This document shows positions 33,636 through 42,193 of a stretch of 64,000 nucleotides of DNA, piece after piece. The DNA is from DAIOXA01 sp050949165 (GTDB taxonomy: Bacteria; Bacillota; Proteinivoracia; UBA4975), in the NCBI GenBank assembly GCA_050949165.1, contig JBMNFF010000001.1, forward strand, positions 620,001-684,000. Reading direction: 5' to 3'. The notes beneath the pieces were generated by a model that worked only from the letters and a program-made list of their open reading frames with translations, was not told the origin of the DNA and did not search any database. Position 1 is the first letter of the stretch; each line of letters begins with the position of its first letter. Both the position numbers and the translations under genes were made by a program.

Positions 33636-34976
33636 CTAGCCTCCATTTCCCAGCGCATCTTCGGGAGCGCTGCTTTCTCCTTCATCGAGTTCCTGAAAAC
33701 CTTTGGCCCACCTGGCCTCTTCATCCAGGGTTTGGACATTAAAGGCCAGCAAATCGCGAATATCTTGTTCCCACTGGTCCTGGCTCCGGTGAAACACCCG
33801 CCCGATGAAGCGCCTGCGCAGCTCTTGAAGTTCGGGAATTTTATTGACCGCATGGCGGTACTTAATAAACTTCGGTTCTGCCAGTTTCTCCTCGGGAAGA
33901 AAAATCGGCTCCCGGCGAAAGTTGATTACCAGCATGCAGCGGTTGATATCTGTCAGCAACACGTCGACCAGTTCCTGAAGCTGGGCATCGCCAAGGGAGG
34001 AAAAGGTCGCCCGGGGGGCGATCCGGAAAAAATACGTGGCCCTTCCAGTCTGGGGACCAGATGTCGCCTCCATGGCGATGGCGTTGTGGACCAAGAGTGG
34101 AACCAGGAACCAGAGGTACTCCTGGGCATCGGCCTGGGCCATCAATTCCCGCTTAAAGCCGATACATTGCTGGTCGCTGCCGCCCAGGGAATTGAGGAAA
34201 TAATACTCCTGCCGGACACTTGCTGCGTCAAGCTGCCGCTCCAACCCCTCCCACATTGCAGGATCAATTGCCTCCAGGTCCCTACGCCTTACAGCCCGCC
34301 CCTCCCGCATCAGGAGGCTTGCCCGGGCCACAGCGGTGGGAGTTGCCGAAGGCGCAAGTTCCCTGAGCAGCGTCTGGACCTTGCCGGTCAAATCGTTCCT
34401 CAGCCGTTCCAGTTCATCAATAAAGGAGTCGAACTCCCTGCCCAGCTTGCTTAAGGAGTATATGCTCCCGGTCTCGGTGCCGATATGCACCTTATAGCCT
34501 TCCGGCTTGACCATTTCCACAAAAGAGTAGGGCAGACGAATAGGCTCCTGATAGTCCGGAATGATCAAGAGAGCGGTGTCGCACAGGCGCAAATAGCATT
34601 GGCCCAGCTCCACTTGTCCCGAATCTGTCTGTACAGAACAAACAGCCCTGATTCCACCTCGATGCACTTTTTCCCGCATCAGCAAATCCCCGATTATCAG
34701 TTCGTTACGCTGTCCGATGAGAATGCGAATAAAATCGTCATACTTGTTTCCCAGATGGTACAGCTCCAGATTCTCTTCTCTGGTGGTCAGATACAGCTTG
34801 TAGCCGGCTGCTCTGACCTCTGTAATGTCGCGGTAGGAATAAGTCCTGACGCCGCCATACTTTGGCCGAAGTTCCAAAACAGTATCGGTGAGCAGGGCCT
34901 CAGCCTCCTGTTCTCCCTGGGTCGAACGAATTTTCAAAGGACATGCCAACAGCGTGTCTGTTCCCCTGTCCTCCAC
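33636..34976 (-). CDS. uncharacterised protein with duplicated PH-like domain, first gene of zinc-ribbon operon
   Basis: A 446-aa soluble protein not recognised as a known family. The N-terminal 190 residues contain two similar modules: LELRPKYGGVRTYSYRDITEVR...YKLYLTTREENLELYHLGNKYDDFIRIL and LLIIPDYQEPIRLPYSFVEMVK...YKVHIGTETGSIYSLSKLGREFDSFIDEL. Their strand order, ending in a helix, suggests PH-like folds. The second half is helical and mixed (DPAMWEGLERQLDAASVRQEYYFLNSLGG), with an acidic tail. GTG 34976 has GGGAGGG 6 bases upstream. The fold assignment is inferred from pattern alone. Confidence 0.65.
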   Translation of the reverse strand: MEDRGTDTLLACPLKIRSTQGEQEAEALLTDTVLELRPKYGGVRTYSYRDITEVRAAGYKLYLTTREENLELYHLGNKYDDFIRILIGQRNELIIGDLLMREKVHRGGIRAVCSVQTDSGQVELGQCYLRLCDTALLIIPDYQEPIRLPYSFVEMVKPEGYKVHIGTETGSIYSLSKLGREFDSFIDELERLRNDLTGKVQTLLRELAPSATPTAVARASLLMREGRAVRRRDLEAIDPAMWEGLERQLDAASVRQEYYFLNSLGGSDQQCIGFKRELMAQADAQEYLWFLVPLLVHNAIAMEATSGPQTGRATYFFRIAPRATFSSLGDAQLQELVDVLLTDINRCMLVINFRREPIFLPEEKLAEPKFIKYRHAVNKIPELQELRRRFIGRVFHRSQDQWEQDIRDLLAFNVQTLDEEARWAKGFQELDEGESSAPEDALGNGG

Positions 34977-35115
34977 AGTTGTCCCTCCCTTCCCCCCTTA
35001 ATTTATTTTAAGTGTATTCGCCCTTCTCTCGCCGTTTACCTCCATTTTTTAGCAAAATGAGCAATATAACAAAAAGGGTTGAGACCATTTGCAGGCGCGG
35101 CTCTTGCCGCCCGCC

Positions 35116-35200
35116 TTTGCAGGGGACCAAAAGGCCCCCCTGCACAGGGGGGCCGCTTGTAGCGCCGGCTTTGCAGGGGAGTCAAATGCCCTCCTGCAAA
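35116..35200. repeat. two hairpin units downstream of the propeller lipoprotein
   Basis: Each unit opens TTTGCAGGGG and closes with the complementary CCCCTGCA or CCTCCTGCAAA (35116-35144 and 35170-35200), and each is preceded by a GCC-rich segment. They lie past the end of the gene at 35250 and just upstream of the divergently placed operon at 34976. The remainder of 34977-35249 shows nothing else. Confidence 0.55.
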
Positions 35201-35249
35201 TCGGGGAAATATAGCAGATGTATGTTTTACAACAGCAGGGATAACTTAC

Positions 35250-36890
35250 TTACTCGGGCGGGGCAATCAGAGCTGTCTGGTTGGAGGACATTTCCATGAC
35301 AATCCTGTCTCCAATCATCCGGCTTGGGTAGCCCTCTGCCCGAAAATGGTGCACCCTCTGTCCGCTACCTTTTTCCAGGTACAGCACTTCGACTTCCTGG
35401 CTGAAGTTTCTCAGCATCACCACCAGATTGTCGCTTTCGCTGAAGAACACGTCGACCTCGGTATAGTCCTCGGGATATTGGTATTCCCAAAGTTTTTTCC
35501 CGGTTTGAGCGTCGATCAGCTGCACCGAGCGCTCCCAAAGACCCAAATGGGCGTTCTTTTCCAGGACTATGTAGTTGTTGCCCTGGGAATCCCTGGTCAG
35601 CCTGATGGGCCAGAGCTCAAGTCCACCGTGGGGAACGGTAAAGGGATATGAGGCAAGTAAGGTCCCGGTTTCCGGGTCAATGGCCAACAGCTCTTCGTCA
35701 AGATAATCTCGACCCTCGGACGTAACCTCCAATAAGGCCCAGATAATCTCCATATCCCAGAGGTTATCCTCGGGGTTTACCCCGTAATACAGGTCGATTC
35801 GACCCGGCATGGTTTTGCGCCACAATTCCTCGCCGCTGACCAGGTCGAACTTCTGCAGAGAGGAACGCCCCGCCACATATAAGGACCCCTTCCAGACAAA
35901 GGTATTCAACTCTCCGGCGGGATTGTGGGCCAGCACATGTCTTTCATGGCCGGTCGACATCTCCACCACAACCGTCTTGTCGCTATCGATAATAATGACG
36001 CTGTCGCCCAGGATATCTGCTCTGAAGCCGTGCCTGGTCCACAGGATGCTGCCATCGAGATCGTTTACAGCAATGGTGAGTTGCTGAATCCTGGCTTCTG
36101 TATAGTCGGCCAGGCTCAAGAACAGGGTATCGCCCCGGCTCCAGATCTCCCCAAAATACGGGTAGCTCATCTCGGCATCGATGACTGCTTGCCACAGCCT
36201 CTGGCCGTCGGAGGTAAACTTAGCCATGGTGTACGGCTTTCCCTGGGAAAAAGTGTAATAGAATCCCCGATGCAAATATGCCGTATAATTCTTCAGAAAG
36301 GGAATCGGCCTTCCCGAGCTGAGGCTGTAGTACATTATTTCTTCCGGGTGGTAGCCGGAGACTACTTTCACCAAATCCCCTTCCCAGTCAAAATAGTCCT
36401 CCCCCTCCTTGCCAACTTCCAGGCGCCACAGCTCAGAGCCGGTGGCAATGTCCAACTGTTCAATATAGATCTTGCCATCCTTGGTCATGGGGTAGGTCAA
36501 AGTCCCCCCACGCAGAAGGAGCAGAGTATCATCGAGATATATGTCCCAAAGGGCAAAGCCATCCCGGGCCAGATCCCGGACCCACAGGGTGCTGCCATCC
36601 TCCAAGTGTTGCCCGCTGATGGTGCCCTCAGCGAGGTACAGCAAGAAATCGCCGGCGTGGATATCCTGATAGTAGCCGGGCAGAGAATCTTTCTGCCAGA
36701 TTATCTGCGCCTGAGGAAGGTCGGGCTCAGGCGGATCCTCCTCATTGCCCCCGGGATCGGGCTGAGGACCGACGGGCTCCTCTGGACCGGGTCCCGGCTT
36801 GCCGGGTTCAACTGGATCTGCAGGGGGATTGGAATAGCATGCCGAAGCCAAGAGGGTGATTATCAGCAGGAAAACCAGTAGTTTTCGCAT
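35250..36890 (-). CDS. PQQ-like beta-propeller lipoprotein
   Basis: A 546-aa lipoprotein (signal LLVFLLIITLLASAC, lipid Cys18) followed by a Pro/Gly/Glu-rich linker (about 20-62) and an eight-bladed-type propeller. Blade motifs of the PQQ-like kind are seen: ISGQHLEDGSTLWVRDL, EQLDIATGSELWRLEV, AVNDLDGSILWTRHG, QKFDLVSGEELWRKTM and QLIDAQTGKKLWEYQYP. There is no catalytic dehydrogenase signature, so it is probably a binding or scaffold protein on the cell surface. Monocistronic. The function is not evident from neighbours. Confidence 0.82.
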   Translation of the reverse strand: MRKLLVFLLIITLLASACYSNPPADPVEPGKPGPGPEEPVGPQPDPGGNEEDPPEPDLPQAQIIWQKDSLPGYYQDIHAGDFLLYLAEGTISGQHLEDGSTLWVRDLARDGFALWDIYLDDTLLLLRGGTLTYPMTKDGKIYIEQLDIATGSELWRLEVGKEGEDYFDWEGDLVKVVSGYHPEEIMYYSLSSGRPIPFLKNYTAYLHRGFYYTFSQGKPYTMAKFTSDGQRLWQAVIDAEMSYPYFGEIWSRGDTLFLSLADYTEARIQQLTIAVNDLDGSILWTRHGFRADILGDSVIIIDSDKTVVVEMSTGHERHVLAHNPAGELNTFVWKGSLYVAGRSSLQKFDLVSGEELWRKTMPGRIDLYYGVNPEDNLWDMEIIWALLEVTSEGRDYLDEELLAIDPETGTLLASYPFTVPHGGLELWPIRLTRDSQGNNYIVLEKNAHLGLWERSVQLIDAQTGKKLWEYQYPEDYTEVDVFFSESDNLVVMLRNFSQEVEVLYLEKGSGQRVHHFRAEGYPSRMIGDRIVMEMSSNQTALIAPPE

Positions 36891-37082
36891 GTAAACACCT
36901 CCAAAGAGCGGCCTGTGCGGAAACCGCTTCGGTCACGGTATTTGCCATTATATTCAATACATCCCGGAAAAGTCCTGCCAAAGCGGATTTGTCCAGCAAT
37001 TCCGGACTAAGCCATCCGCCTCGTGGCCCACGGGGACGCCTGCCATCAACGGGGAAAAAGGGAAGCGAACAGGCAGAGAGGT

Positions 37083-38474
37083 TTATACTGAACCCACTTC
37101 CCCCAGATAATCTTCCTTCTCGCTGACCACCCTCTGCTTCCAGCGCCCGCCCAGGAAGAGAGCAAGGCCAAAGATGCCGATGAGCAAATTGCTGAGGACC
37201 ATGGCATACCAGACAGACTTCTCGGCCAAAGGGGTGAAATGCTTGAAGATGAGGACCATGGGAATCCTCAGGACCCAAAGCCGGCCGGAGGTCATCATCA
37301 TGGCCATTACTGTGTGACCGGAGCCTTGAAAACAGCCGAGGAAGGATTCAAACACTCCCATCAGGGGAATGGAGATGGAAATCAGGCGCAGGAAGTAAGT
37401 GCCCTGCTCCAAGACGATGGGCTCTTGGGAAAAAATCCCGATGATATGTGGGGCAATTATGCACATGCCAACCCCGCCCACCGCCAGCATCGATACCGAC
37501 AGCCGCATGCTTTCCCAGACCGCCTTGGCAGCCCGGTCAGGCTGATTGGCCCCCAGGTTCTGGCCAACCACCGTGGCCAGGGCAGCGCCAATTCCCATGG
37601 CGGGCATGAGAATCAAGGAGTTAATGGTATTGCCGATACCAAAGGCAGTGACGGTATATTCGCCAAAGCTGAGGACAAAGGCGCTGAGAATCATGAATCC
37701 GAAACCCTCCACGGATTGCCCCAAACCGGCGGGAAAGCCAATCTTGATGATATCCCGCAAAATCTTACCGTTAAAGCGCAAATCCCTGAACTGGGGGGAC
37801 AGGCCGTTCTTGCTGAAAAAGAGCAGGTACAATCCCGCCAAGGCACTGAGGGCCCGGGCCAGGACTGTAGCCCAGGCAGCCCCGGCAATGCCCATTCCAA
37901 AGGTAAACATGAAGAGGGGATCCAGAACAACATTCAAGACCACCGAAATCCCCGACAAGACCATGGGAGTCACGGTGTCCCCCTCGCCCTGCCTGATGGA
38001 TTGAAAGGCAAAGAAGACGAACATGGTGGGCATTCCCAAAAAGATTGCCTCCAGGTACTCCCAGCCATAGGCGTGGATCAGCCCCTCGGCTCCCAGCAGG
38101 GTCATGAGTTGCCTGCCAAAGAGCAGACCCACCAGTGCCAGAAAAATAGAAAAAAAGAAGGAAAAGCTGACCAATTGTCCAGCCACCCTGGTTGCTTCTT
38201 TTTCTTTAGCCAGGCCGATAAACTGTGAAATCATGCTGGTCCCGGCGATATTTATTCCAATGCCAAAGGCCATGGTCACAAAAATCATGGGCCAGACAAA
38301 GTTGATTGCGGCGACGGCGACATCTCCCTCGGCCAAGCGGCTCACCCAATAGGTGTCCACCACCTGGTAGACGGTCTGAATGGCATTGGCCAGGACAACT
38401 GGCAAGGCCAGGGAAATCAGGACCTTGCGGATATTGCCCTTGAGGATTTTATCGCGGTTGTTCATGTTCTTCAT
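37083..38474 (-). CDS. MATE family efflux transporter
   Basis: A 463-aa integral membrane protein with twelve helices in two similar halves, of the MATE/DinF superfamily. Typical stretches are KVLISLALPVVLANAIQTVYQVVDTYWVSRL at the start and IGAALATVVGQNLGANQPDRAAKAVWESM in the second half. It should export drugs or metabolites by Na+ or H+ antiport. ATG has GAGGGGG 7 bases upstream. It stands alone; the second MATE gene at 49698 belongs to a different subgroup and is not a recent duplicate. Confidence 0.92.
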   Translation of the reverse strand: MKNMNNRDKILKGNIRKVLISLALPVVLANAIQTVYQVVDTYWVSRLAEGDVAVAAINFVWPMIFVTMAFGIGINIAGTSMISQFIGLAKEKEATRVAGQLVSFSFFFSIFLALVGLLFGRQLMTLLGAEGLIHAYGWEYLEAIFLGMPTMFVFFAFQSIRQGEGDTVTPMVLSGISVVLNVVLDPLFMFTFGMGIAGAAWATVLARALSALAGLYLLFFSKNGLSPQFRDLRFNGKILRDIIKIGFPAGLGQSVEGFGFMILSAFVLSFGEYTVTAFGIGNTINSLILMPAMGIGAALATVVGQNLGANQPDRAAKAVWESMRLSVSMLAVGGVGMCIIAPHIIGIFSQEPIVLEQGTYFLRLISISIPLMGVFESFLGCFQGSGHTVMAMMMTSGRLWVLRIPMVLIFKHFTPLAEKSVWYAMVLSNLLIGIFGLALFLGGRWKQRVVSEKEDYLGEVGSV

Positions 38475-38714
38475 ATCTCAGCCCCCTCGTATAGCCTATG
38501 TATTTTACCACGTTTACAAGAAAATTGCTCCCTCGCTTGCCCATGTATTTCTATGTGAAAAGGACGGGAATAATCCATGTACAACAGCCAAATTTTCCGG
38601 GCCTTTAGGCGCACTGGCAGGGGCAAGATTCCAGAACTGCTATGCAAAAATGCGGAATAATCTAATCAGGGCCGGGGATAATCTAGGTTATAAATTGAGA
38701 AAGCAGGTGAACTC

Positions 38715-39305
38715 ATGGAATTATTTCGCTATCTGACCATCCTCGGCCTCTTGGCCGTCCTGGGTTTCGGCCTGTACTGGGTCAAGGAATACCGGGACAA
38801 GGCCAACCATCTCAATGCGGTGATTGCCAGTTTGACCGAATGCAATGGTGAAATGAAGCGGACGCTACTCAACGGCCTGGTGGCCCGCTTTGGCAAAAGC
38901 GATGCCGACGGCGACGAGACCCCCCTGGATTTTGAACGCTTTGTGGCCAAGCTCTGGCGCATGAATTATGGCGGGAAAACCTCGGTCACCAGGGCCAGTG
39001 CCGATTTCGGCGTCGACATCGAATACCGAATCGGGGAAGATCTGTACCTGGGCCAGGTAAAATGCTATAGCCTCGACAATAAAGTGGGTTATGAACCCAT
39101 CGCCATCATTCACTCCCAGATGCTCAAACAGGGCGCCAAGGGAGGCTTTGTGGTGACCACCTCGGACTTCACAGCCCACGCCAAAAAATATGCTCAAGAC
39201 CTGGACATTGAATTGATCAACGGACCCCAGCTCATCGAACTCTGGGCCGCCGCCCTGAAGGCCGGGAAACTGAAAAGGCAGGAGCTTCAACCCCAACAAG
39301 CATAA
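38715..39305 (+). CDS. membrane-anchored Mrr-like (restriction endonuclease type) protein
   Basis: A 196-aa protein with one N-terminal membrane helix (YLTILGLLAVLGFGLYWV) and a cytosolic Mrr_cat-like PD-(D/E)XK domain: LDFERFVAKLWRMNYGGKTSVTRASADFGVDIEY, catalytic Asp101, then YLGQVKCY with Gln114 and Lys116, and GGFVVTTSDFTAHAKKYA. This is the order seen in Mrr-type enzymes, which cut modified DNA. No methyltransferase lies nearby. ATG has AGGTG 5 bases upstream. It converges on the response regulator gene with only 20 bp between and no visible terminator. Confidence 0.85.
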   Translation: MELFRYLTILGLLAVLGFGLYWVKEYRDKANHLNAVIASLTECNGEMKRTLLNGLVARFGKSDADGDETPLDFERFVAKLWRMNYGGKTSVTRASADFGVDIEYRIGEDLYLGQVKCYSLDNKVGYEPIAIIHSQMLKQGAKGGFVVTTSDFTAHAKKYAQDLDIELINGPQLIELWAAALKAGKLKRQELQPQQA

Positions 39306-39325
39306 AATGGTTTGCTACAGCCCCA

Positions 39326-39952
39326 TTACTCAAAATTCCGCACATAAAATATCGCCAGTTGGGTTCTGTCCCGAAAGCCCAGCTTTTCCAGAAGGGCGGT
39401 GACGTAATTGCGCACCGTGCCCTCGCTGAGAAAGAGTTTTTCGGCTATTTCCCGGTTGGACAGGCCCTGCCCCACCAGGGCCATGACCTCCAGCTCCCGC
39501 TCAGTTAGGGAGCACTGGGCACACCGGGTTTTACCGCTTTCCCGAAGCATTGCCGAAAGGCTGGTGGCCACATCCCGCTCCAGGACGATATTTCCTTTAC
39601 CCACAGCCCGCAGGCTTTCGATGATGCTGTCCGCAGGCTGGCTCTTGAGAATATAGCCCTCGGCCCCGTTTTTCAGGGCCTCTTTTATATATTCTTCATC
39701 CCGGAAGGTTGTGAGGATTACAACCCGCACTTGGGGATAGAGGGCTTTGAGCCTCTTGGTGCCCACCACCCCATCCATCACCGGCATGCGAATGTCCATC
39801 AGGACCAAATCCGGCAAAACTCGCTGGCACAGCTCCAGGGCTTCCTGGCCATTGGCGGCAAGACCAACTACCTGGAAATCCTCTTCCATTTCCAAGAGCA
39901 TTTTCAGACTGTCCCTGATCAGGGCGTCATCGTCCACTATCAGCACTCGCAA
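39326..39952 (-). CDS. NarL/LuxR-type response regulator
   Basis: A 209-aa two-component regulator: receiver domain with acidic pocket VDDD and phospho-acceptor Asp53 (LVLMDIRMPVMDG), Thr (VVILTTF) and Lys (YILKS), then a LuxR helix-turn-helix (LTERELEVMALVGQGLSNREIAEKLFLSEGTVRNYVTALLEKLG). TTG 39952 is preferred, with GGGGGAG about 6 bases upstream; the kinase gene upstream overlaps it by 26 bp. It is the last gene of an ABC transporter/two-component operon and probably controls that operon through the palindrome at 44364. Confidence 0.92.
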   Translation of the reverse strand: MRVLIVDDDALIRDSLKMLLEMEEDFQVVGLAANGQEALELCQRVLPDLVLMDIRMPVMDGVVGTKRLKALYPQVRVVILTTFRDEEYIKEALKNGAEGYILKSQPADSIIESLRAVGKGNIVLERDVATSLSAMLRESGKTRCAQCSLTERELEVMALVGQGLSNREIAEKLFLSEGTVRNYVTALLEKLGFRDRTQLAIFYVRNFE

Positions 39953-41030
39953 AGAGCTCTCCCCCTCTCTCTTCCCTGGGCAGAATCGCGACAATCATGA
40001 AGCCGTCGTCGGCGCTGAGGGAAATGGTTCCCCCGAGATTGCTCACCCGTTCCCGCATGCCACTCAGTCCCATGCCTTCCTTGATTTTTTCGCAGCCCAC
40101 CCCGTTATCCCTGATCAGTAAACGCACGATATTGTCCCGCACCTCCAGGTTGACCACAACCCGGGTGGCCTGGGAGTGACGAGAGGCATTGGTCAGGGCC
40201 TCCTTGAGGATGGCGGAAATCATCTCGGCATGGCTGGGAGATAACTGGGACAGGTCACCCCAATGCTGGAAATCCACCGGGCAGAAGTGAAAGTTCTCGA
40301 TAATCCGCTGAAAATACTCCAGGCCCAGCTGCTCTTGCGGACGGATATTATGCACAGTATCCCGGAGCAGGCTGACCGAGTTGGACAAGCTGGCGACGGA
40401 AGCCTGCAGGAGTTCCCTGGCCCGGGCCTCGTCCCGGTCCAGGGTCTTGATGGCAGCCTGGAGCTGCAACAGTATTCCGGCCAGGTTATGGCCCAGGGAA
40501 TCATGGATATCCCGGGCGATGCGGTTGCGCTCTTTAATTTCGGCCAGGTGGGCAGCCTCCCGGGCGGCGTTCATGAGTTTGACCTTGGCCTCCTCGAGAG
40601 AGTAGCGGTTCCGCCGCTCCTGATCGTAAATTTCCCGGAAGGAAATCTCTTTTTTATCCAGGGTGTGGCGCTGGTGTCCGCAGAGGGCGCAAAGGCCCAG
40701 AAGGATGATGAGAAAATTCCGCTCCTCACCCGTGAAAAAAAACAGCACGGCTGGAGGCAATGACAGAAGGGACCAGTACAGCCCCCTGGCCGCCAGATCA
40801 AAAGCCAAAACGGCGGTGAGCAGCAAAAATACAGGATCGGCAATGGTCAGGGCGATAACGAGGACATATTCCGCTGCAAGTAACAGCGGGTTGGGGAAAT
40901 ACTTCTCCCTGACTATCCAGATTGCCACCAGCAATAAAAGGCCCATAATCCCCAGGGGAGAAACGGAGTCTCCCTGAACCTGGAGGATTAGGACCAACAG
41001 TATTGAGATTGCTTTAAATAAGTAAGACAT
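39927..41030 (-). CDS. HisKA_3 sensor histidine kinase
   Basis: A 367-aa kinase with about five N-terminal hydrophobic segments and almost no extracellular loop, which suggests intramembrane sensing. Then a short coiled coil, the HisKA_3 box RDIHDSLGH with His176, and an ATPase domain (ILKEALTNASRHSQATRV, IRDNGVGC, GMGLSGMRERV). Kinases of this design often sit with the transporter they monitor, as in bacitracin or lantibiotic systems. The ATG follows a G-rich site. Translationally coupled to the regulator. Confidence 0.92.
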   Translation of the reverse strand: MSYLFKAISILLVLILQVQGDSVSPLGIMGLLLLVAIWIVREKYFPNPLLLAAEYVLVIALTIADPVFLLLTAVLAFDLAARGLYWSLLSLPPAVLFFFTGEERNFLIILLGLCALCGHQRHTLDKKEISFREIYDQERRNRYSLEEAKVKLMNAAREAAHLAEIKERNRIARDIHDSLGHNLAGILLQLQAAIKTLDRDEARARELLQASVASLSNSVSLLRDTVHNIRPQEQLGLEYFQRIIENFHFCPVDFQHWGDLSQLSPSHAEMISAILKEALTNASRHSQATRVVVNLEVRDNIVRLLIRDNGVGCEKIKEGMGLSGMRERVSNLGGTISLSADDGFMIVAILPREERGGELFASADSGR

Positions 41031-41086
41031 GGCCCCGCCCCCCTGTTATTTCCCATTATAATGCCCGGGGCCAAGATTTGCCAGAA

Positions 41087-42193
41087 TTAGTTGGCTACTT
41101 CAACCCGACGCCAAGTACCCAGCAGGAAGAAGACCAGGATATACCCCAGGAGGATGGCCAACTCCATTCCCACGTCGGTTAGGGGATTCCCCATCATAAC
41201 CTTTTGGGCCGCCTCCACCGCCCAGGTGGCGGGCAAGAACTTGCCAATGGTCTGCAAGATATCCGGCATTATCGCCCGAGGCCAGAACAGGCCGCTGAGC
41301 ATGCACATGGGCGTAATAATCAGGCTGGAAGCCGTCCCGGCTTGCTGGGTGGTCCGGGCCATGGAAGCCAGGGCCATCCCCATGGCTACACAGAGCAGGG
41401 CAAAAACCGCCATGACCAGGTAGAGATTCAGCACAGAAGCACCCAAGTACATGCCGAAGACAAAGTGGACCACCAGAAAGGTCATGGCCACCTGGATGAG
41501 CAGGATCAGCAGAAAGCAGAGGATGCTCTGGAGCATGTAGTTTTTCAGGCGCAGGGGTGAGGCCAGGATCCGGTAGAAAGTCCGGTTTTCCCTGTCCTTG
41601 ATTAAGTTGACGGTGGTAAAGGAAGAGAGCAACAGCATGTTCATCGCCAACATCCCGATTCCGCCCATGGCGCCATCCACGCTCCTGGCTTCTGTCGCAA
41701 AGGACCTGGTTTTGACGGCAAAACTGCCGGCCTCATAGGCGGCCAGGCCCCGGTAAAAATCCTCCGACCCTTGAGAATTTGCGGCAATGCCCTTGACGGC
41801 GCCCACAAATCCCTCCACCTGCAGCTTTGCCCTGCTGGCCAGGTTTGCCTCCTGAATGCTGTATCCCCGAATACCGGGATCCTTTCCGGCAATAATGTCC
41901 TGGGTAAAACCGGAATCTATGACCAGGATGTAATCGGCCTTGCCGCCGGCTAGGGCGCTTCTGATTCCCTCCTCCTCCAGCATCACCACCGGCGAGGTGC
42001 GGGACAGGGTTTCAGCAAGAATTTGGGTCAGCGGAGTATTATCGAGATCCACCAGCCCCACAGTGATTTCGGTGGGACCAAAATTGCCCAGGCCGAAAAT
42101 CATCCCGATAAACAGGGGCGGGCAAATGAGAACCATCAACAGGTTGATTTTGTTGCGCATCAAGCGCATCAGAGTATAGCGGAAAACGGTCAT
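41087..42193 (-). CDS. ABC-2 type transporter permease (YhgE/CcmB-like large form), second permease
   Basis: A 368-aa permease: one N-terminal helix (INLLMVLICPPLFIGMIFGLGNFG), a soluble extracellular domain of about 120 residues (TEITVGLVDLDNTPLTQILAETLSRTSPVVM), and a cluster of five C-terminal helices (ASSLIITPMCMLSGLFWPRAIMP). This is the ABC2_membrane_3 pattern. Its start overlaps the end of the first permease by 4 bp, so the two probably form a heterodimer with the ATPase at 43346. Role: export of an antimicrobial or lipid, inferred. Confidence 0.9.
   Translation of the reverse strand: MTVFRYTLMRLMRNKINLLMVLICPPLFIGMIFGLGNFGPTEITVGLVDLDNTPLTQILAETLSRTSPVVMLEEEGIRSALAGGKADYILVIDSGFTQDIIAGKDPGIRGYSIQEANLASRAKLQVEGFVGAVKGIAANSQGSEDFYRGLAAYEAGSFAVKTRSFATEARSVDGAMGGIGMLAMNMLLLSSFTTVNLIKDRENRTFYRILASPLRLKNYMLQSILCFLLILLIQVAMTFLVVHFVFGMYLGASVLNLYLVMAVFALLCVAMGMALASMARTTQQAGTASSLIITPMCMLSGLFWPRAIMPDILQTIGKFLPATWAVEAAQKVMMGNPLTDVGMELAILLGYILVFFLLGTWRRVEVAN

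Noticed and set aside
36808..37278. Minus-strand open frame of 156 codons between the propeller lipoprotein and MATE genes
   Set aside because: It overlaps the ends of both clear genes in another frame and contains no signal of its own.
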